Source: Purshia tridentata | Taxonomy: Eukaryota > Streptophyta > Magnoliopsida > Rosales > Rosaceae | DNA: 64,000 nt | NCBI GenBank assembly: GCA_003254885.1 | Contig: QANT01009119.1 | Coordinates: forward strand, 1-64,000 | Direction of reading: 5' to 3' | Shown here: in pieces, positions 11,525 to 27,669 of the stretch | Layout: the number at the start of each line of letters is the position of its first letter | Position numbering within the stretch: the first letter of the stretch is position 1 | The notes under the pieces: model-generated | Seen by the model: only the letters and a program-made list of their open reading frames with translations | Database searches by the model: none | Told to the model about the DNA's origin: nothing | Translations under genes and position numbers: made by a program

Positions 11525-12296
11525 ATGGCTTCGCAACCCAAAAATGTGGGAATTCTCGCCATCGATATCTATTTTCCTCCTACTTCAGCAGCTGACGATG
11601 CTCACAAATTTTCCTCGTTTTAAGGCTTTTAATTTCTTCGTTTCTGGTACTCATCCTCTAAATTGTATAATAAAACCTGTGTCATTATTCTGATTTATTG
11701 TTCATAACGGCCTTGATGATAGTAATTGGAAATTTCAGCTACGAGTTTCATTTTCTTTTTATAAATTATCAGAATGTGGTTAAAATTTGTATGGGTTTAT
11801 CGAGATTATCTTTGTTTTTTAAGTTTTATAGTATGTAGTTATGATGAAAGAGGTCAGTTTCTGATATTAAGGATAGTGATTTCAAAACATGTTGGTCTTC
11901 TATCTTTCTTGGTAACCAAACAGAGCTTAATGCTGGTCCACTGTGGCTGCCTACTTGTAATTGTTAATAACGGTTTATACATAGACATCTACATATATTA
12001 CATATGCTCGTATGTTTATGTTACTTGTGATTGTTGATATAAAGCATTATTGCCTCATGACTTACTTGAATCTCAATTATGCAGGGGAAGTCTACTAAAC
12101 CATTTTACTCAATTTTGTAATATCCTTTTTCTTTGTTATGAAATTTTGTTTTTAAACATGTGTATAGGAATCTTTGGAGGCTCACGATGGTGCAAGCAAA
12201 GGAAAATACACTATTGGGCTTCGCCAAGATTGCATGGCGTTTTGTACAGAAGTGGAAGATGTCATATCAAGGAGGTTACCGGTCTTATCTTTGCTT

Positions 12297-12334
<38 letters not shown>

Positions 12335-14015
12335 NACTTTTTTTTTTTTTTTTTCGTTCATGTTGTTATTAGAAAATTAGCAATCTGATGTTCCTGAAAG
12401 ATAAAGTTGGGTTATTGCTTTGCGTTGGAATTGGATGTTTTCCTTTTTTGAGCTATATGAGTGAAGGCGTTGCAGTTGAGGGTAATGGCGTTACAGTTGA
12501 GGCGTTACAGTGAGGCTCTGTGAACTCTTGCTCAAAGCAACAATGACCTGTTTATCTGGGTAACAGTAGTCTTATTTGGTGGTTTTTTTTTCTTGGCTCT
12601 GCCAGTGACATTTAGCATTACTACAGCTTGAACTGGTACTGCAGCTTGTGCAAAAAAGTTTTGCTCGGTTGTACTTCATTGATTTCTTGAGAAACTACAG
12701 GTTTGTTGTCACTTTTCTTCACCCATTATAGAGATGATCCAATTTTTTGTTTGTATTTGTGTGTTTTGATAAAAGCAAAGGGCGCAAATACTTTTGAGTT
12801 GCTGATTATTTTCTGCAAATGCTCTCGCCAGCTTTGTTGATGAGGCTGCAAAAGAAAAATTATCCCTATTTTCGGGTCTATCTGGTGATGAGAGCTATAA
12901 GAGCCGGGATCTTGAAAAGGTGAGACCATTATGTCAGAAGACTCGGAACATCAAAGATGAAGTTACTGACATATAAAAATATAACTAGGGGGCGTCAGCC
13001 TCATGCTGATGATTCCTAATTATTGTCCAATCTACAGGCAACTCTGCAAGTGGCAAAACATCTATATGATATGAAGGTGCAACCAACAACCTTAATTCCA
13101 AAACAAGTTGGTAACGTGTACACCGCATCTCTTTATGCAGCATTTGCATCCCTACTTCACAACAAGCATAGCTCACTGGTAGCGATCTCTATCCTCTTTT
13201 TATTTTTCTTGCCAGAACTACCATTCTTGTTCAGTTTGACTCTTATCTAAAAGGAATAACCAAGTGTGACTGTTTACTCTGTTTTTTAATATTCAGACAG
13301 GTAAACGGGTGGTTATGTTCTCATATGGGAGTGGTTTAACTGCTACAATGTTCTCTTATCAAATTCAATGTCCTTTTAGCCTGTCAAACATTGCAACAGT
13401 GATGAATGTTTCTGGGAAATTGAAAGCAAGACACGAGGTAGGCACTTCTTACAATTCATTTCAGTAAACTTTATTTTTTTCATGATTTAACTGCCATATC
13501 TTTCCTGCGGTTGCATCTGATGCACTTTTAGCCTCTTGGACTCTCATTATGCTACTTTTGCGAATTATGAATTTTGTAAAATTCATTCCTTATTTTGCAG
13601 TTCCCCCCTGAAACATTTGTTGGAACTCTAAAGCTCATGGAGCACCGGAATGGGGCGAAGGACTTTGTGACTAGCAAGGACGCTAGCCTTTTATCTCCGG
13701 GTACATACTATCTCACTGAAGTTGACTCCATGTACAGGCGATTTTATGCCAAGAAACCTGACGACAATACAGCCAACACAACAAATGCTCTGACCGGTGA
13801 GAATGGTTTAATACTTAATAAAATTAGCCACTAAAGTGTTTTACTTTTCAAGTGAAGAAATTTAACCCTGATTCGGAGAGGGAAAAAACAAACTCTTCAT
13901 GTCACATTGACATTGTTACTGATATTGGCTTTTCCCTGCAGAAAATGGTTCTGGACCCCTGGTTCATTATAGTAATGTGGATAATAGCTATATGTGGGTT
14001 AAATTCTTTGCATGA
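11525..14015 (+). pseudogene. Hydroxymethylglutaryl-CoA synthase gene lacking central exons
   Basis: Pieces of a plant cytosolic HMG-CoA synthase, the mevalonate-pathway enzyme joining acetyl-CoA and acetoacetyl-CoA, lie in order. Exon 1 (from 11525) encodes MASQPKNVGILAIDIYFPPT, then loses similarity, and its frame ends at 11621. Exon 2 (12168 to about 12299) encodes [15 protein letters not shown] and [14 protein letters not shown], and stops at a poly-T run. The next recognisable exon, about 12817-12918, encodes DEAAKEKLSLFSGLSGDES and RDLEK. Then come 13039-13179 ([13 protein letters not shown]), 13298-13437 ([19 protein letters not shown]), 13602-13799 ([16 protein letters not shown]) and a last short exon from 13943 to the TGA at 14013. 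About 250 residues are missing, including the catalytic-cysteine NACYGG region. Exon 1 also lacks a normal donor. The missing part could be a true deletion or lost at the assembly join at 12335. Either way this copy cannot encode an enzyme as written. Confidence 0.82.
12301..12354. other. Poly-T tract with an N, assembly discontinuity
   Basis: Thirty-odd T, then N at 12335, then 'ac' and a second T run. It lies exactly where similarity of HMG-CoA synthase exon 2 ends. Single-base gap symbols in homopolymers usually mark a join of unknown length, so the distance across it should not be trusted. Confidence 0.8.
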
Positions 14016-14868
14016 TTTACTAACAGTTCAAGGTGTAAATGTGTTACACCTGTTCAGTGTTGGGTTACCACAGTTTGTTGGACTATGTGACTATGACTCT
14101 ATGCTGTGTTGGGCCCTTTTAGATGTGCTAGGCATGTAAACGCTATGGGCCCTTTTAGATGTGCCGTCTCCATTTGCAGTACGTATTAATACAGCCCATA
14201 CGCTTCTACTAAGTGGACCTTGGGTGTCAGCAAAATTACTTTCACGACAGCTAAGCGAGGACGCGTGTCAGTAGGGCCAGCCTGGAGTGTACAAACGTAG
14301 GAGAGATGGGAGGGACCACCACGAGAGTCAGCGTAAATAGGACAGAACCAACTGGCCCGCATTCCTATGGACACGTGCATGGATCACATGACCGCACCTC
14401 GTGGCCCACACAGAACCACTCGGCTTGGTCCACGGACCACTTCAACTTTTCCTTGTTGACTCACTATTATTGTGGAACCCACCGACCATGCACGTGTGCG
14501 ACCCAACCCCAAGTGGACTTCTTTTTCCATATCCCGAAACGGGTCCCACCTTACACGTGCCACACAACTTCCCGTGCCACTATCCAAACTTGCTAAAATT
14601 AACCAAAATTGAAGAGGCAGTCCAAAAAGAAAAGCAAAATTGTAGAGAGATGCAACCTTGCAACTTGATTGAAAATTTGCAATGAAAACAAAAGCAAAAG
14701 CAAAGTAAAGAGAGAAGCCAAAAGGGCCTTTGAATTGGTAAAACCCTGATAAACAAAAGCAGAGAGTTTTTGTGCATTACAAAAAGGCCTAAAACAAAAC
14801 ATAATGAATTTTTGTGCATCACAAAAAGGCCTAAACCCCTAACCACTAGAAATTTGTTGACTCAAAAT
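14016..14868. other. Convergent 3' flanks with a GC-rich cluster of ACGTG and TCP-type motifs
   Basis: This lies between the 3' ends of the HMG-CoA synthase remnant and the TCP gene. An 18-bp direct repeat, gggcccttttagatgtgc, occurs at about 14110 and 14147. From about 14230 to 14580 the sequence is unusually GC-rich for a 3' flank. It holds several ACGTG cores (near 14372, 14489 and 14553) and a GGTCCCAC word near 14541 that fits the class I TCP consensus GGNCCCAC. The short open frames here are not credible genes. Confidence 0.45.
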
Positions 14869-16017
14869 TTAAGGCTTTGAGTATGGCGATTGTGAATTTG
14901 CAGACCGACCCATGAACTGAAGCTCTCTCTTGTCATAAATCTCCAAAGAAAAGTCCCTCAGCATCTGAGTAGTGGTAGGAGGAGTAGCAGTACTAGCACT
15001 GGTGCAACTACTAGCAGTCCCAGAGGCTGAACCACCCAAACTGGGTCCCATACTCGACGAACAACTCCCACCCGAACCCGAAGTCGCACCACTCGAAACC
15101 GACCGGGGAGAGGCCTGCCCATCACCACCTCCTGGTTGCAGAGCCGAGACAAAATTCGAAATGGGTCTTGCTTGGAAATTGAAAATAGGGGTTGTTGCTG
15201 TTGCATCTGGAGCTGGAATAGCCCAAATCTGTGCCTGGTTTGGAATAGCCCCAGCGTTTGGGAACATAAAGAAAGGCCCAGCCGCACCACTTGACCCAAC
15301 TTGCCACATAGGCACCAACCCATGGGGCCCACCACCGCCACCGCCGCCGCCGCCATAACTCATCGTCGCTATGGGTGCCAACCCACTAGACACAGAGCTC
15401 TGCTCATTCACATCGATAAACTCACTATTGGAAGCTCTCTTCCTTCTCTTTTTGGGGACTTCAGCTACCTCACCGTTGGGTCTCGCTGGTGAAGTCGTTG
15501 GTATCTTCAGCGTGCCACCCACTGAGACCGCAATAGCTGGGACTGTGCCTGTTCCCGTGGCTTCAATTATAGCCGGCTCAGCATGCTCGAGCAGCCACCT
15601 AATGGTTTCACCGTCGGACCTGTGTCCCAGTTCTCGGGTCAGTTGAAAAATCCTGGCCGCACACGTGGCGGGCATTCGGATCCTCCGGCCTCGCCCCTCC
15701 ACCTTCGTGTGGCGGTCCTTCGACGGCCTCTTCGCCGCCACTATGGGTTTCGCCGACGGCATCGATATCGGCACCGGAATGAGACCCATCGAGAGAGATC
15801 TTTCGTCGAATTCTTGGACTGAGTCGGTGAGCTCTTCTTTCATTGACGGCACTGTCGCCAGCAAATTTGGCTCCGGTGGGTCCGCCACTGACGGGTCAGA
15901 GCCCGAGTTGTTGTTGTCGTTGTTGCTAGTGCTACTGCTGTGTTGTTCTTCGTGGCTGATGTTGACAAGTTGGTTGTTGTTGTTTTCTACAACGCTCTGG
16001 CTCTGATTTGCATCCAT
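14869..16017 (-). CDS. Class I (PCF) TCP transcription factor, TCP9/TCP19-like
   Basis: An intronless nuclear DNA-binding protein. The open frame reaches 16059, but I start at the internal Met (16017, [15 protein letters not shown]). The 14 codons before it look like 5' leader, and MDAN is a usual start. That gives 382 residues. The TCP domain is complete at about residues 97-151: basic region [18 protein letters not shown], helix [15 protein letters not shown], loop, helix [18 protein letters not shown], then GTGTVPAIA. The short basic region is the class I form. Flanks are low-complexity: an N/S-rich N-terminus, a glycine run near 230, and a Ser/Gly/Thr-rich C-terminus. The block [18 protein letters not shown] is shared with the TCP9/TCP19 group. 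Class I TCPs generally regulate cell proliferation and growth by binding GTGGGNCC. Such a site lies about 460 bp upstream. Confidence 0.9.
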   Translation of the reverse strand: MDANQSQSVVENNNNQLVNISHEEQHSSSTSNNDNNNSGSDPSVADPPEPNLLATVPSMKEELTDSVQEFDERSLSMGLIPVPISMPSAKPIVAAKRPSKDRHTKVEGRGRRIRMPATCAARIFQLTRELGHRSDGETIRWLLEHAEPAIIEATGTGTVPAIAVSVGGTLKIPTTSPARPNGEVAEVPKKRRKRASNSEFIDVNEQSSVSSGLAPIATMSYGGGGGGGGGPHGLVPMWQVGSSGAAGPFFMFPNAGAIPNQAQIWAIPAPDATATTPIFNFQARPISNFVSALQPGGGDGQASPRSVSSGATSGSGGSCSSSMGPSLGGSASGTASSCTSASTATPPTTTQMLRDFSLEIYDKRELQFMGRSANSQSPYSKP

Positions 16018-16400
16018 CTTCAAATAAAATCTGGTGAATTTCAAGAATCGCAGCGACACTCGTAAAAATTTGGAAAATCAAAAGCAAACCCAGATAGAAT
16101 CACACAAAAACAAGCCAAGAGACGAGGAGATTTGACGAAAGGAAACAAGAACAGGATAAGCTGTAGAAACAGAACAAGAACAGGGTACGATACTCTCTGG
16201 GTTTGAATCTTTGTTCATACTACGAAGGAGGATTCGGTTAAAGCTACTATTGAGCAAATTATGAAACTATTCAAACTAAGGAACAGAAAGAGAGAGAGAG
16301 AGGAACAAACCCTAAAGAGAGAATCAGAAGAGCCCCCACTTATCCTCTTTCACTTTGCGATCCCTACCCAGGAGCGGGACCCTCAAACACTTTATCTATT

Positions 16401-16408
16401 TATTTATA
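16401..16408 (-). promoter_or_regulatory. Candidate TATA box of the TCP gene
   Basis: Read on the minus strand this is TATAAATA, about 385 bp upstream of the chosen TCP start. That would imply a long 5' leader. A plausible match only. Confidence 0.4.
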
Positions 16409-16473
16409 CGGTCAGGGGGCCCTATCAACGGTGGGAGGCTCTTCGCATACTCCATGGGGCCTTGCGATGCTGA

Positions 16474-16487
16474 CACGTGGTGGGCCC
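16474..16487. promoter_or_regulatory. G-box joined to a class I TCP binding site
   Basis: CACGTG at 16474-16479 is followed at once by GTGGGCCC at 16480-16487, which matches the class I TCP consensus GTGGGNCC. It sits just beyond the candidate TATA of the TCP gene, so it could serve self-regulation or regulation by related TCPs. Motif match only. Confidence 0.5.
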
Positions 16488-17371
16488 CGTTTCATTACTT
16501 GGTGCTTTGCCCCTCGTATGTGAGTTTCTTTGGGCTCGGAATCTTCGGGTGGGACTTTGAAAAGGTGATCCCGTGCAACGTAGTTCACTTGGATAAAGAA
16601 TACAACCAACGAGATCATGCCACGTAACCAACAAGAACCTTCAAAGATCATCCTTATCTGTCCCTACTCCCTACCTTAAGCTTTGTCACATCATTAAGAT
16701 AGGGAAAATTATATAATAAAGGAATGTAAATAGGCTTGTGGTTTGTGGCTTGTCCAATGTCCACATTCATATAGGTTCTTGAACATAATTATGCCTTTTT
16801 CATCTTCATTCAGTTGGTATAGTGGCAGATAAGTTGGGCTGGGCTTACACTTGCCCAATAGGGTGGGCTTACAGATTTCAATGCTGGATTGTTGTGGGTT
16901 GGGAACATGACCCAAACTCTAAACTTTGGTCATCAACACCACCTCAAGGAAGTGAAGTCCAACTTCAGTGGCATTTCTTTTGTATACCTCTTTATTATTT
17001 CTTTGCAGTACAGAAATGTACTCCCAGTTGTCACTAGTCACCAACCGCAGGCATCAACCACCTGATAGACATAAGCCAACAATCACTTTAGCATACTTTT
17101 ATCACTCTTCACATATGAAACTTGCTTTATTTGGAATACTTCAATTTTAATCCAACCAACTAAACGTTGATTTTACTAGCTGTAATCAACAGCTACCTAG
17201 CTTAGGTGTTTATACTTGGTCTCACAGCACACACAGGCTAAAATGCTTGGAAGGTCAAGGATGTTATAGTACATAAGTGGTTGTTCCTCTTATCTATTGA
17301 GTAACTTAAAAAGTACGGTCAATAATGTATATAAAGTACTGAATTCCATTTACATTAGTTATTAAAATCAC

Positions 17372-17379
17372 TATATATA
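17372..17379 (+). promoter_or_regulatory. TATA box of the peroxidase gene
   Basis: TATATATA lies 65 bp before the first ATG at 17437, a normal plant distance if transcription starts near 17405. Confidence 0.55.
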
Positions 17380-17436
17380 CTTGTCGATTCCAATGAATTT
17401 CTCATATATCTCTTGGTCTTGTGATTTTCGTCCTTA

Positions 17437-18757
<1,321 letters not shown>

Positions 18758-20266
18758 GAGAGAGAATAATAGCCAAATATTTATCTCTTACTATTAATTT
18801 GTTTGTTCCTGATTGATATCTTTACTTTGATATTGTTTTCAAGGTGTTTCTAAAATTAAATAAATTTTATTCTATTTTTAGAGAGTTGAAAAGCATTATC
18901 TTGTTGAAATTATTTTTACTTGATTGATATATAAAGAGCATTTACCACATTCGATATCAGATAGAATTCCAACTTTCCTTTCTATTTTCCTTTTCATTTG
19001 GTCTAGTTGTGCTTAAAAATTATTTAGACTAACGTTAAGGGCCGAATCCAACCCTTCTTTATTGTCTTTCAATTACGAGAACTATTAGGTATATTCGATA
19101 CATTTGGCATATATATTTAATCAATTAAAAATGTAGCATTTTAATTATAAATTAAAAACTCGTTTCGACGCTTCTGCCATTCGAATTTCGAACACTCTCT
19201 TACGTTGTTTAGGTTTAGATTTGAGGATATAATGAAGGGTTAATTAAGGAAAAAATGAGAGAGCCAGAATTTTACACCTGTTATATTTGTTTTTATATAT
19301 GTGTGCCATATTTTTGCTAGTGACACAACATCCTCTTCAACAATGTTGATTACTTACTATATATTACGTGGGTAAACGGAACTTTTAGTTGTATTCTTGA
19401 ACGTAGAAAGAGATAATTAAAAACGGTGACCATTTAGGCAAAATTTGATTATTCTTTCTTTTCTTTTTTTTTGTTTGTTGATTATTCTTTCTTTGTACAT
19501 ATAAAATCCAATGAACTATTTGCATAAAAAAAACATTCCAATAAACTAACCCATTTTCTTATTTGAAATAAATTACGAATTCATCTTGCTGAAGTTGTTG
19601 GTTATCCCTTTCATTAAAGCAAAAATAAAAAAAGGTAGGTCCGGTTCTCCTATATGCTGAGAAATTCTACTAATATATTGAACGATCACTTGGATTCACC
19701 TAGTTCATAGGTTTAAGTAAACCTACGAACGAAAATAATGAATCATTGAAATTATACACATGTAGGTGAATTTAGACTATTAAAATTAATGAGTACTTAC
19801 CTTCGACATACTTGAAAGAGAATAAAATATGCATGCAGTGATCTTTGAACTACCTGAAGTGTTTACTTTGTTAGGTCAATTGGTTTAATATATAAGGCAA
19901 GAGAGTAAGTGCCCCATGACCCTAAAATTTAAGTTATTGTTTGCTTTAAGCGTGTGTGGATGGCCAAAAAACGGCGCCTGAGAGAGACAGAGTAAATAAA
20001 CTCTCGATCACTAGGAAACACCATATAGGATGTATATATATATATTAGTCGACATTGTCACATAAACAAGAAGCAACCAAAGGACCATCTTTTTATTAAG
20101 CAATGTCATTATTGATATTAGTACTCTGATATGCAGCAGAAAAGTCATTTTTAAGAAGCTTCAACAGAAATAATTTATCTAAAATTATGTTATAAATAAG
20201 TTGAAATTCAATGAGACACCATAGTAGCTAGCTTTGGAGTAATAATTGTAAAAACCCAAATCACAT
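18758..20266. other. Intergenic region; right part is the promoter of the first subtilase
   Basis: AT-rich, with no gene. About 19995-20095 contains ctctcgatcactaggaaac and acaagaagcaaccaaag. Both words recur near 27437-27520, where no subtilase follows, so this promoter segment has been copied within the cluster. Confidence 0.55.
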
Positions 20267-23468
<3,202 letters not shown>

Positions 23469-24125
23469 GCTGATATTGTTGCCTAGATATGAGGTGGTAG
23501 AGCCATGACCGTTGTCTTTTGTGGCAGTAATCAAAGTTGAAGAGCCATATATAGGGTGCAGATTTGGTTTGATAAACCGAAGAAATGTTGATTCCTATAT
23601 GTATTTTCTTCCCTTTTTCTTAAAAGAAAACTCTGTTTCTTGTTCTTCAGCCAAAATACAAATTAAAGTCTTCCCAATCATCTGCATTGGGTGCAGATTT
23701 GGTATGATACACTTTATTTGTATATTTTATCTATTTATTAGTCTTCCTGTAACCACTGAAATATGTTGTTCCATCACCAAATTGCTAGATGGCATCAAAC
23801 TTATGAAGCCTAAAAAACCAGAACTCTTGGACAAAAATAAGTGTACTAACTTGATGTATGCACTCAAATACACTAATTTTGACAAAATTGAGACCCTCGG
23901 ACTAACCACATAAACCAAAATTATTCCTATCCAAAACAGGAATCCTTTCAATTTATTCCTATCCAAATTAGGAAAGCTTGGAGTGCACTCCAAATAAACT
24001 GTAAACCTAAACCTATATATACGTAGTTTAACAAGAAGAAGCAGACGCACTCAATATTTTTGTCAGTCTCTCTCTTCAAACGGCTGTGAACAGTTTTCTA
24101 GTTTTGTGAGTGAGATTCGGCAGCA
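23469..24125. other. 3' flank of subtilase 1 and promoter of the F-box/LRR copy
   Basis: No gene supported. The word atagggtgcagatttgg near 23550 recurs as attgggtgcagatttgg near 23685, a small local repeat. A TATATATA run at 24014-24021 lies about 110 bp before the ATG at 24126 and may be the TATA box of the next gene. Confidence 0.45.
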
Positions 24126-27057
24126 ATGAGCTGCAAGAGAAGAAGGGAGGCAGCAAAGGCAGAGGAGCTTGCTCCCAGGGTTCCGGCGAGGGTTCCGGTT
24201 GGGTTTGTTGGATCGGTGCTACACGAGTGCCCAGGCCTCGTTAGGTATTATTGTTTTTTGACAAGAGGCTATAATATATTATACTATAAGGATTGATAAA
24301 TATTACATTATTTTTTTGGGTAGAGCTGTTTAGGGTTGCAAAATTTTTTTCTTTGTTTGTGCGGATTTAGGGTTACATTATTGCCTGTACAATATAATAA
24401 TGTAAGGATTTCATCCATGCAGCACTGGTTTCGAAATTTGAAATCAGCAAGTTATATTAATTGTGAATGCTTGGAATCAAATATTAAATTAGTGCAGTAC
24501 TGCAGTTGGACATAATTAATCATTGATAAATTGGCAATTTGCAGTGATGTGGATACAACAACTCTGGAGTGTATTGCACTATCATGCCCAAATCTTGAAT
24601 TCCTTGACATTTCAGAAACGGCAATCAATAGGATCACCGGGTATGATTTTCTCGTCTTCTTTAGCTTAATTGTGTCATTGCAGTTTAGATTGTTATAGTT
24701 GCCTATTTTGTGTCTCATTCAATTTTTTTTTGGTGAGAGAATGGGGATAACATTTAATTAAATAATGGGATCCATTAATTCTATGGTTCTACATATACAG
24801 TGATGAACTGGGTCGATTTGTTGCTGGTAAACGAAAATTGAAAGGTCTAAAGATGGAAGGTTGTTCTAATCTTGGTGGCTTTAATCTCCGTTCAAGAAGT
24901 CTTTCTACACTTTGGCTTTCGGGTCTTCATTCCCTCCCTAACATGGTGATCATTCTCTCTTGTTCTGGATGTCATCTTTTGTGTTTTGCTGTTTCTTTTA
25001 AACTTTTAAGTGACTTCCCTATTAATTTTTTTCACAGACATTCAATTGCCGCAATCTAAAACAGATTTCAATAGATTTTTCTGGCCAAGAGAATGATAAT
25101 ACGGATCTTGTTTGCATGGTTAATGAACTGGGAAAGAATTGCCCAAAGTTGCAAAACATACACATTTGCATCAGTTCGGCTTTCCAATGCTGTTGTCCTT
25201 GCTCTTAAAGCTGCAGAATTCAAGTTCGTCACTGAAATTTGTTATACGACCCTTTTTTTATATTATTTTATATACACTGCAATATTTTATGGCTTAATTT
25301 TTTATCACTCATGAAGATTATTTTATCATTTTACTATTCAGGGGGTTGCGAATGCTTTCTCTTGTTCATGGATCTGAAATCACCGACAAATCTGTTTATG
25401 AATGCAATTGGCTTGATTGCTTCAATTGCTTGATGTTGAATACTTAGCTTCATCTCCTTTTATAGCCATGGATGGATCCTTCTAGCAACTTGGAGAATTG
25501 ATTAGTCTCTAGATATTTCCACAAGTTTCTAGCTACTAGGAGAATTGATTAGTCTCTAGATATTTCCACAAGTTTCTAGCTTGCACCAATATTCAACATT
25601 TGGCTGCCATCAAGAATTCTCTAGAACCAAGCCATCCATCATGAATTAGAGATCATTCTAGATCTTCAATTAAGTCACATCGATTAGATCCTTCTAGTAA
25701 TCTCCCTAATGGACTGGACTTATCCCAACATATACTTATCACATTTTTAATATTACAATTTCATTTTACTTTTACATGACAACTTACAACTTAAAGTATA
25801 ATGCTCAGTCTAAAATATATTCTTGTCAAGTGTTGTGTGAATCAAAACATTAATAGAGTGAGTAATCAAAATTCAGATGAGTTGCAATCAAAATATCAAT
25901 TGGCATGATGTTTGAACTTAATTGTTATAGTAATGACTTTAATTGTTGCCTCAGGAGCATAGTTGAATACACGAATGAGATGTACATGTATTCATGTAAT
26001 GATGTTCATTTAATGTTTGAAATTGGAATATGACTCTCCACTTTGATTCCAGATCTAGCATAAGTGACTTTGGCCTGGAAAGGATTGCCCATGTGTTTCG
26101 TATAACTCTTTCAAGTTTAATTGTTGCTGGTTGTCCTAAAATCACTCCAGGTAAATCATCTACTCCTAATGCTTTCTTGGCTTGACAAAAACTTGAGTTT
26201 TCTAACTTTTGGCCAAGTATCAGGTGGTGTAATGACTGTCACACATTTACTGTCTCGTCTTGAACTCTTGGACTGTGGCAGCATGGTCGGATGGTCCCTT
26301 CTCATTTCAAATTCTCGGTTGAAAAACCTCAGTTTGTGGGGTTGTTCTGAGACACGTGTGAGATTTTTTCTTATATTAAACAAGTGAATTGTCTTCTCAT
26401 ATATCTTCTTCTCTTGTGGGTCTTATCTTTTGACTCTAAATGCAGGTTCTATATTTAAGCTGCCCAGAACTCAATAGCTTGAATTTAACTTCGTGTAAAA
26501 ATTTGCATCCAGGTATTTCACTTTATCTTATGATGATATGTTTTGCAATTATTATGGTTTTCTTTTCTTAATTGACTCTATTTTTGCAGAGAAAATGTTA
26601 CTTAGGTGCCCCAAATTAAAAACAGTGCATGCATCAGGTTGTCAAGAATCGTTGATTGAGGTTATTCAAAGTAAGGTAATGGTATTTTTTCATCTCGGGT
26701 CTGAGGGCTTCTCCAAAATACATTTCAAAACTAATCATGTACAATCTCTGTTTGGCATTTGAGTAAACTGACCTAGGAATTGTATATAAACAACTTTTGA
26801 CTATTTTTGTTGACACCAAATTAGCTTGAGCATTTCATTATCCTCAAAGCAAATGACATAACAATACAACATTCTGAATGCATCCTTGGTGATTATGATA
26901 TGATTTGTTAGTTTAACTGTGCATGTGTCTTACTCGTGCATTTTTTTGTATATGTTTGTAGGTAAAAAATAATTGTGCTGCTGAGGAATGCCCATCTGTT
27001 AGCTCACCTGGTCTTATATTCAACAAGCACATAAAACAGGAGGAAAAGCCCACCTGA
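24126..27057 (+). pseudogene. Broken FBL17-like F-box/LRR gene, plus-strand copy
   Basis: LRR exons separated by GT-AG introns: 24126-24244, 24545-24640, 24801-24945, 25038-25223, from 25342, 26053-26150, 26224 to about 26357, 26446-26512, 26590-26675 and 26962-27057. Leucine-rich words include TTTLECIALSCPNLEFLDIS, GDELGRFVAGKRKLKGLKM, SLSTLWLSGLHSLPNM, TLSSLIVAGCPKITP, LKNLSLWGCSETR and CPKLKTVHASGCQESL. This order resembles the LRR half of FBL17-type SCF substrate adaptors (recalled). No F-box is seen in the first exon. In the fourth exon an extra T near 25166 shifts the frame, giving TAA at 25206-25208. The fifth exon runs into an LTR-like insertion at 25434. The last exon stops early while a related frame continues with repeated HIKQEE units. 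It is probably not a working protein. Confidence 0.68.
25434..25730 (-). mobile_element. Possible solo LTR inside the F-box/LRR copy
   Basis: The segment has inverted ends (tgttgaata ... tatcccaaca), so it begins TG and ends CA. On the minus strand it has CTATAAAAGG about 25 bp before its end, like an LTR promoter. An internal 43-bp word starting ggagaattgattagtctc is duplicated at 25492-25534 and 25539-25581. It interrupts an LRR exon. No 5-bp target duplication is visible and no internal retroelement domain follows, so a solo LTR is a guess. Confidence 0.4.
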
Positions 27058-27185
27058 TCTTGGGTTCGACAGACACATAAAACAGGAGGAGGAAAGCGTA
27101 TCTATTCTTAGCCAACCTGATTTTGGTTTGGACCGGCACATAAAACAAGAGGAAGAGGAAGAAGAAAGCCTACCTATTACCTAAC
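27020..27185 (+). repeat. Degenerate tandem repeat encoding HIKQEE units
   Basis: Three imperfect units contain the word cacataaaacaggaggaa or variants, near 27028, 27072 and 27138. Translated, they give NKHIKQEE, DRHIKQEEE and DRHIKQEEEEEE, but the first unit is one base out of frame with the other two. It forms the C-terminal tail of the F-box/LRR copy. Confidence 0.6.
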
Positions 27186-27645
27186 AGGCTCTTGCTTGGT
27201 TTGGCCCGTGTTATGCTGACCCATATTTGCCCAGTTTCATTAGAAAAGGAAAAGAAAGAAGCTTGTGTTAAAAGGACTACATAACAATTCAATTCAATTC
27301 AACCTTGTACATGAAAATTCATGACAACTAAAAGCAGAGTACTGGCATTCAGTGCTGCCCAATTTGTTGAATGAGTTTAATCATACCTACATCTTTAGAT
27401 TGTAAATATATATATTCAAATATGTCTCTGTGTCAAACTCTCGATCACTAGGAAACAAACATGAAGCAACCAAAAGACCATCTAGCCAACATTGTCCCAC
27501 AAACAAGAAGCAACCAAAGTACCAAACTGTTTAGTGAGTCTCTTCATTTGTGAGGTCAAACTCCACATTCACGTTAACCTACAATCACACAGGAGACAAT
27601 AAAAGTGCTGCAAAATAGAGGGTGAATCATTTACTTATTTCTTTT
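27186..27645. other. Intergenic segment with subtilase-promoter-like remnants
   Basis: No gene. About 27320-27540 shares words with the promoters of subtilases 1 and 3 (aaaagcagagtactgg, ctctcgatcactaggaaac, caaacaagaagcaaccaaag) but no subtilase coding sequence follows. Confidence 0.5.
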
Positions 27646-27669
27646 TTAAAATACTGCAATACCATATAC

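Larger units (their letters stand above)
16060..17436. other. Divergent intergenic region between TCP and peroxidase genes
   Basis: This holds the 5' flank of the TCP gene (minus strand) and the promoter of the peroxidase gene (plus strand). A GA-rich stretch at 16275-16330 lies near the TCP start. No additional gene is supported; the short open frames overlap promoter sequence. Confidence 0.6.

Noticed and set aside
12050-12388. Open frames reading into long phenylalanine runs
   Set aside because: The Phe runs are translation of the poly-T tract at the assembly join; only the 12168-12299 part is real exon.
14186-14846. Several short frames on both strands between HMGS and TCP
   Set aside because: No family signature, low complexity, and overlap among themselves; better explained as 3' flank or motif-rich DNA.
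14958-15822. Frames antisense or out of frame to the TCP gene
   Set aside because: Shadows of the GC-rich TCP coding sequence.
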